From: JAXDLK01 sp034666665
GTDB taxonomy: Bacteria; Desulfobacterota; Binatia; JACPRU01
Direction of reading: 5' to 3'
Assembly (NCBI GenBank): GCA_034666665.1
Contig: JAXDLK010000037.1
Span: forward strand, 1 to 5,703
DNA: 5,703 nucleotides
Within the stretch, counting starts at the first letter, position 1, and the number at the start of each line of letters is the position of its first letter. A program made the translations under genes and the position numbers. Under the pieces are notes generated by a model. The model ran no database searches, was not told the DNA's origin, and worked only from the letters and a program-made list of their open reading frames with translations. Of this stretch, positions 5,273 to 5,703 are shown piece by piece.

Positions 5273-5703
5273 TCAGTACGGGAGCCATCGCGGCCGCTTC
5301 GACGAGATCACCGACGTGTAGACGCCGATGAAGCCGAGGCCGCCGAAGAGACGCGCATGCTCGATCTTCATGCAGCGGTTCATCACCACCTCGAGGCCGG
5401 CACCGCGCGCGCGCTCCGCGGCCGGCTCGTGGATGACGCCGATCTGCATCCAGACGACCTTGGCGCCGATGCGAATCGCGTCCTCGACGATCGGCGGCAC
5501 GTCCTCGGGCTTACGGAAGACGTCGACGACGTCGACCGGCTCGGGGATTTCCTCCAGGCTCGGGTAGCAGCGCTGCCCGAGAACCTCGCCGTACGCGGGA
5601 TTCACGGGAATGATCCGGTAGCCGTGATCCTTCAGGTACTTTGCCGCGAAGAAGCTCGGCCGGAACCAGCTCGCGGAGAGGCCGACGACGGCGATCGTCC
5701 GGT
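5273..5703 (-). CDS. CoA-binding domain protein (YccU-like, Rossmann fold), N-terminus cut by window edge
   Basis: Reading the minus strand from the right edge gives 142 residues in one open frame, ending at the TGA complement 5273-5275. The start lies outside the window; probably only about 5-20 residues are missing. The visible N-terminus, TIAVVGLSASWFRPS, is the first strand and glycine loop of a Rossmann-type CoA_binding_2 domain. It is followed by YLKDHGYRIIPVNPAYGEVLG, VDVVDVFRKPEDVPPIVEDAI, GAKVVWMQIGV and the C-terminal VVMNRCMKIEHARL, all family landmarks. A GTG at 5603-5605 is internal to this domain and is not the start. Homologues bind CoA or acyl-CoA in related succinyl-CoA synthetase domains, but the role of the stand-alone protein is not established. 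Genes of this family often lie beside O-acetylhomoserine sulfhydrylase. Here the stop is 25 bp before the metY start on the same strand, so co-transcription is likely. Confidence 0.88.
   Translation of the reverse strand, partial: RTIAVVGLSASWFRPSFFAAKYLKDHGYRIIPVNPAYGEVLGQRCYPSLEEIPEPVDVVDVFRKPEDVPPIVEDAIRIGAKVVWMQIGVIHEPAAERARGAGLEVVMNRCMKIEHARLFGGLGFIGVYTSVISSKRPRWLPY

Noticed and set aside
3739..5331. 530-codon open frame antisense to metY
   Set aside because: It is the mirror of a confidently identified metY, and its composition (Arg, Glu, Ala, Val rich) is typical of an antisense shadow.
5273..5605. 110-residue CoA-binding protein starting at the GTG at 5605
   Set aside because: The frame continues upstream to the window edge and encodes the missing first strand and glycine loop (TIAVVGLSAS), so the real start lies beyond 5703.

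Overview
The window is 5.7 kb of high-GC, densely coding bacterial DNA. It carries four genes with recognisable families, one partial gene at each edge, and two uncharacterised secreted-protein genes. No rRNA, tRNA, CRISPR array, transposase or phage gene is visible. The composition, the MetX/MetY route for methionine, and the neighbouring SnoaL-like and VOC-family enzymes suggest a free-living soil or sediment bacterium of a high-GC phylum (for example Binatota, Myxococcota or Acidobacteriota). This placement is a low-confidence guess, because there is no phylogenetic marker in the window.

Layout from left to right. (1) Positions 1-155, + strand: the C-terminal end of a glyoxalase/VOC-fold protein. 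(2) Positions 162-656, - strand: a SnoaL-like (NTF2-fold) protein, convergent with the VOC gene and only 6 bp from it. (3) Positions 845-1993, - strand: metX, homoserine O-acyltransferase. (4) Positions 1994-2228: a divergent intergenic region holding a 91-bp near-perfect long inverted repeat (1998-2088) whose edge lies 4 bp from the metX start codon, a short hairpin, and a perfect 9-bp palindrome just before the next gene. (5) Positions 2229-3947, + strand: a tight two-gene unit encoding two exported proteins of unknown function. (6) Positions 3955-5247, - strand: metY, O-acetylhomoserine sulfhydrylase, convergent with the secreted-protein pair. (7) Positions 5273-5703, - strand: a CoA-binding (YccU-like, Rossmann fold) protein, 25 bp upstream of metY and probably co-transcribed with it.

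How the genes fit together. MetX activates homoserine as an O-acyl ester and MetY replaces the acyl group with sulfide to give homocysteine, so the two - strand genes are consecutive steps of direct-sulfhydrylation methionine synthesis. They are separated by an oppositely oriented two-gene cassette that has no evident link to methionine. The simplest reading is a methionine locus split by insertion or rearrangement, with the 91-bp inverted repeat at or near one junction. The most novel material here is that inverted repeat (a possible REP/MITE-like element or a 5' leader hairpin of metX) and the pair of exported proteins.
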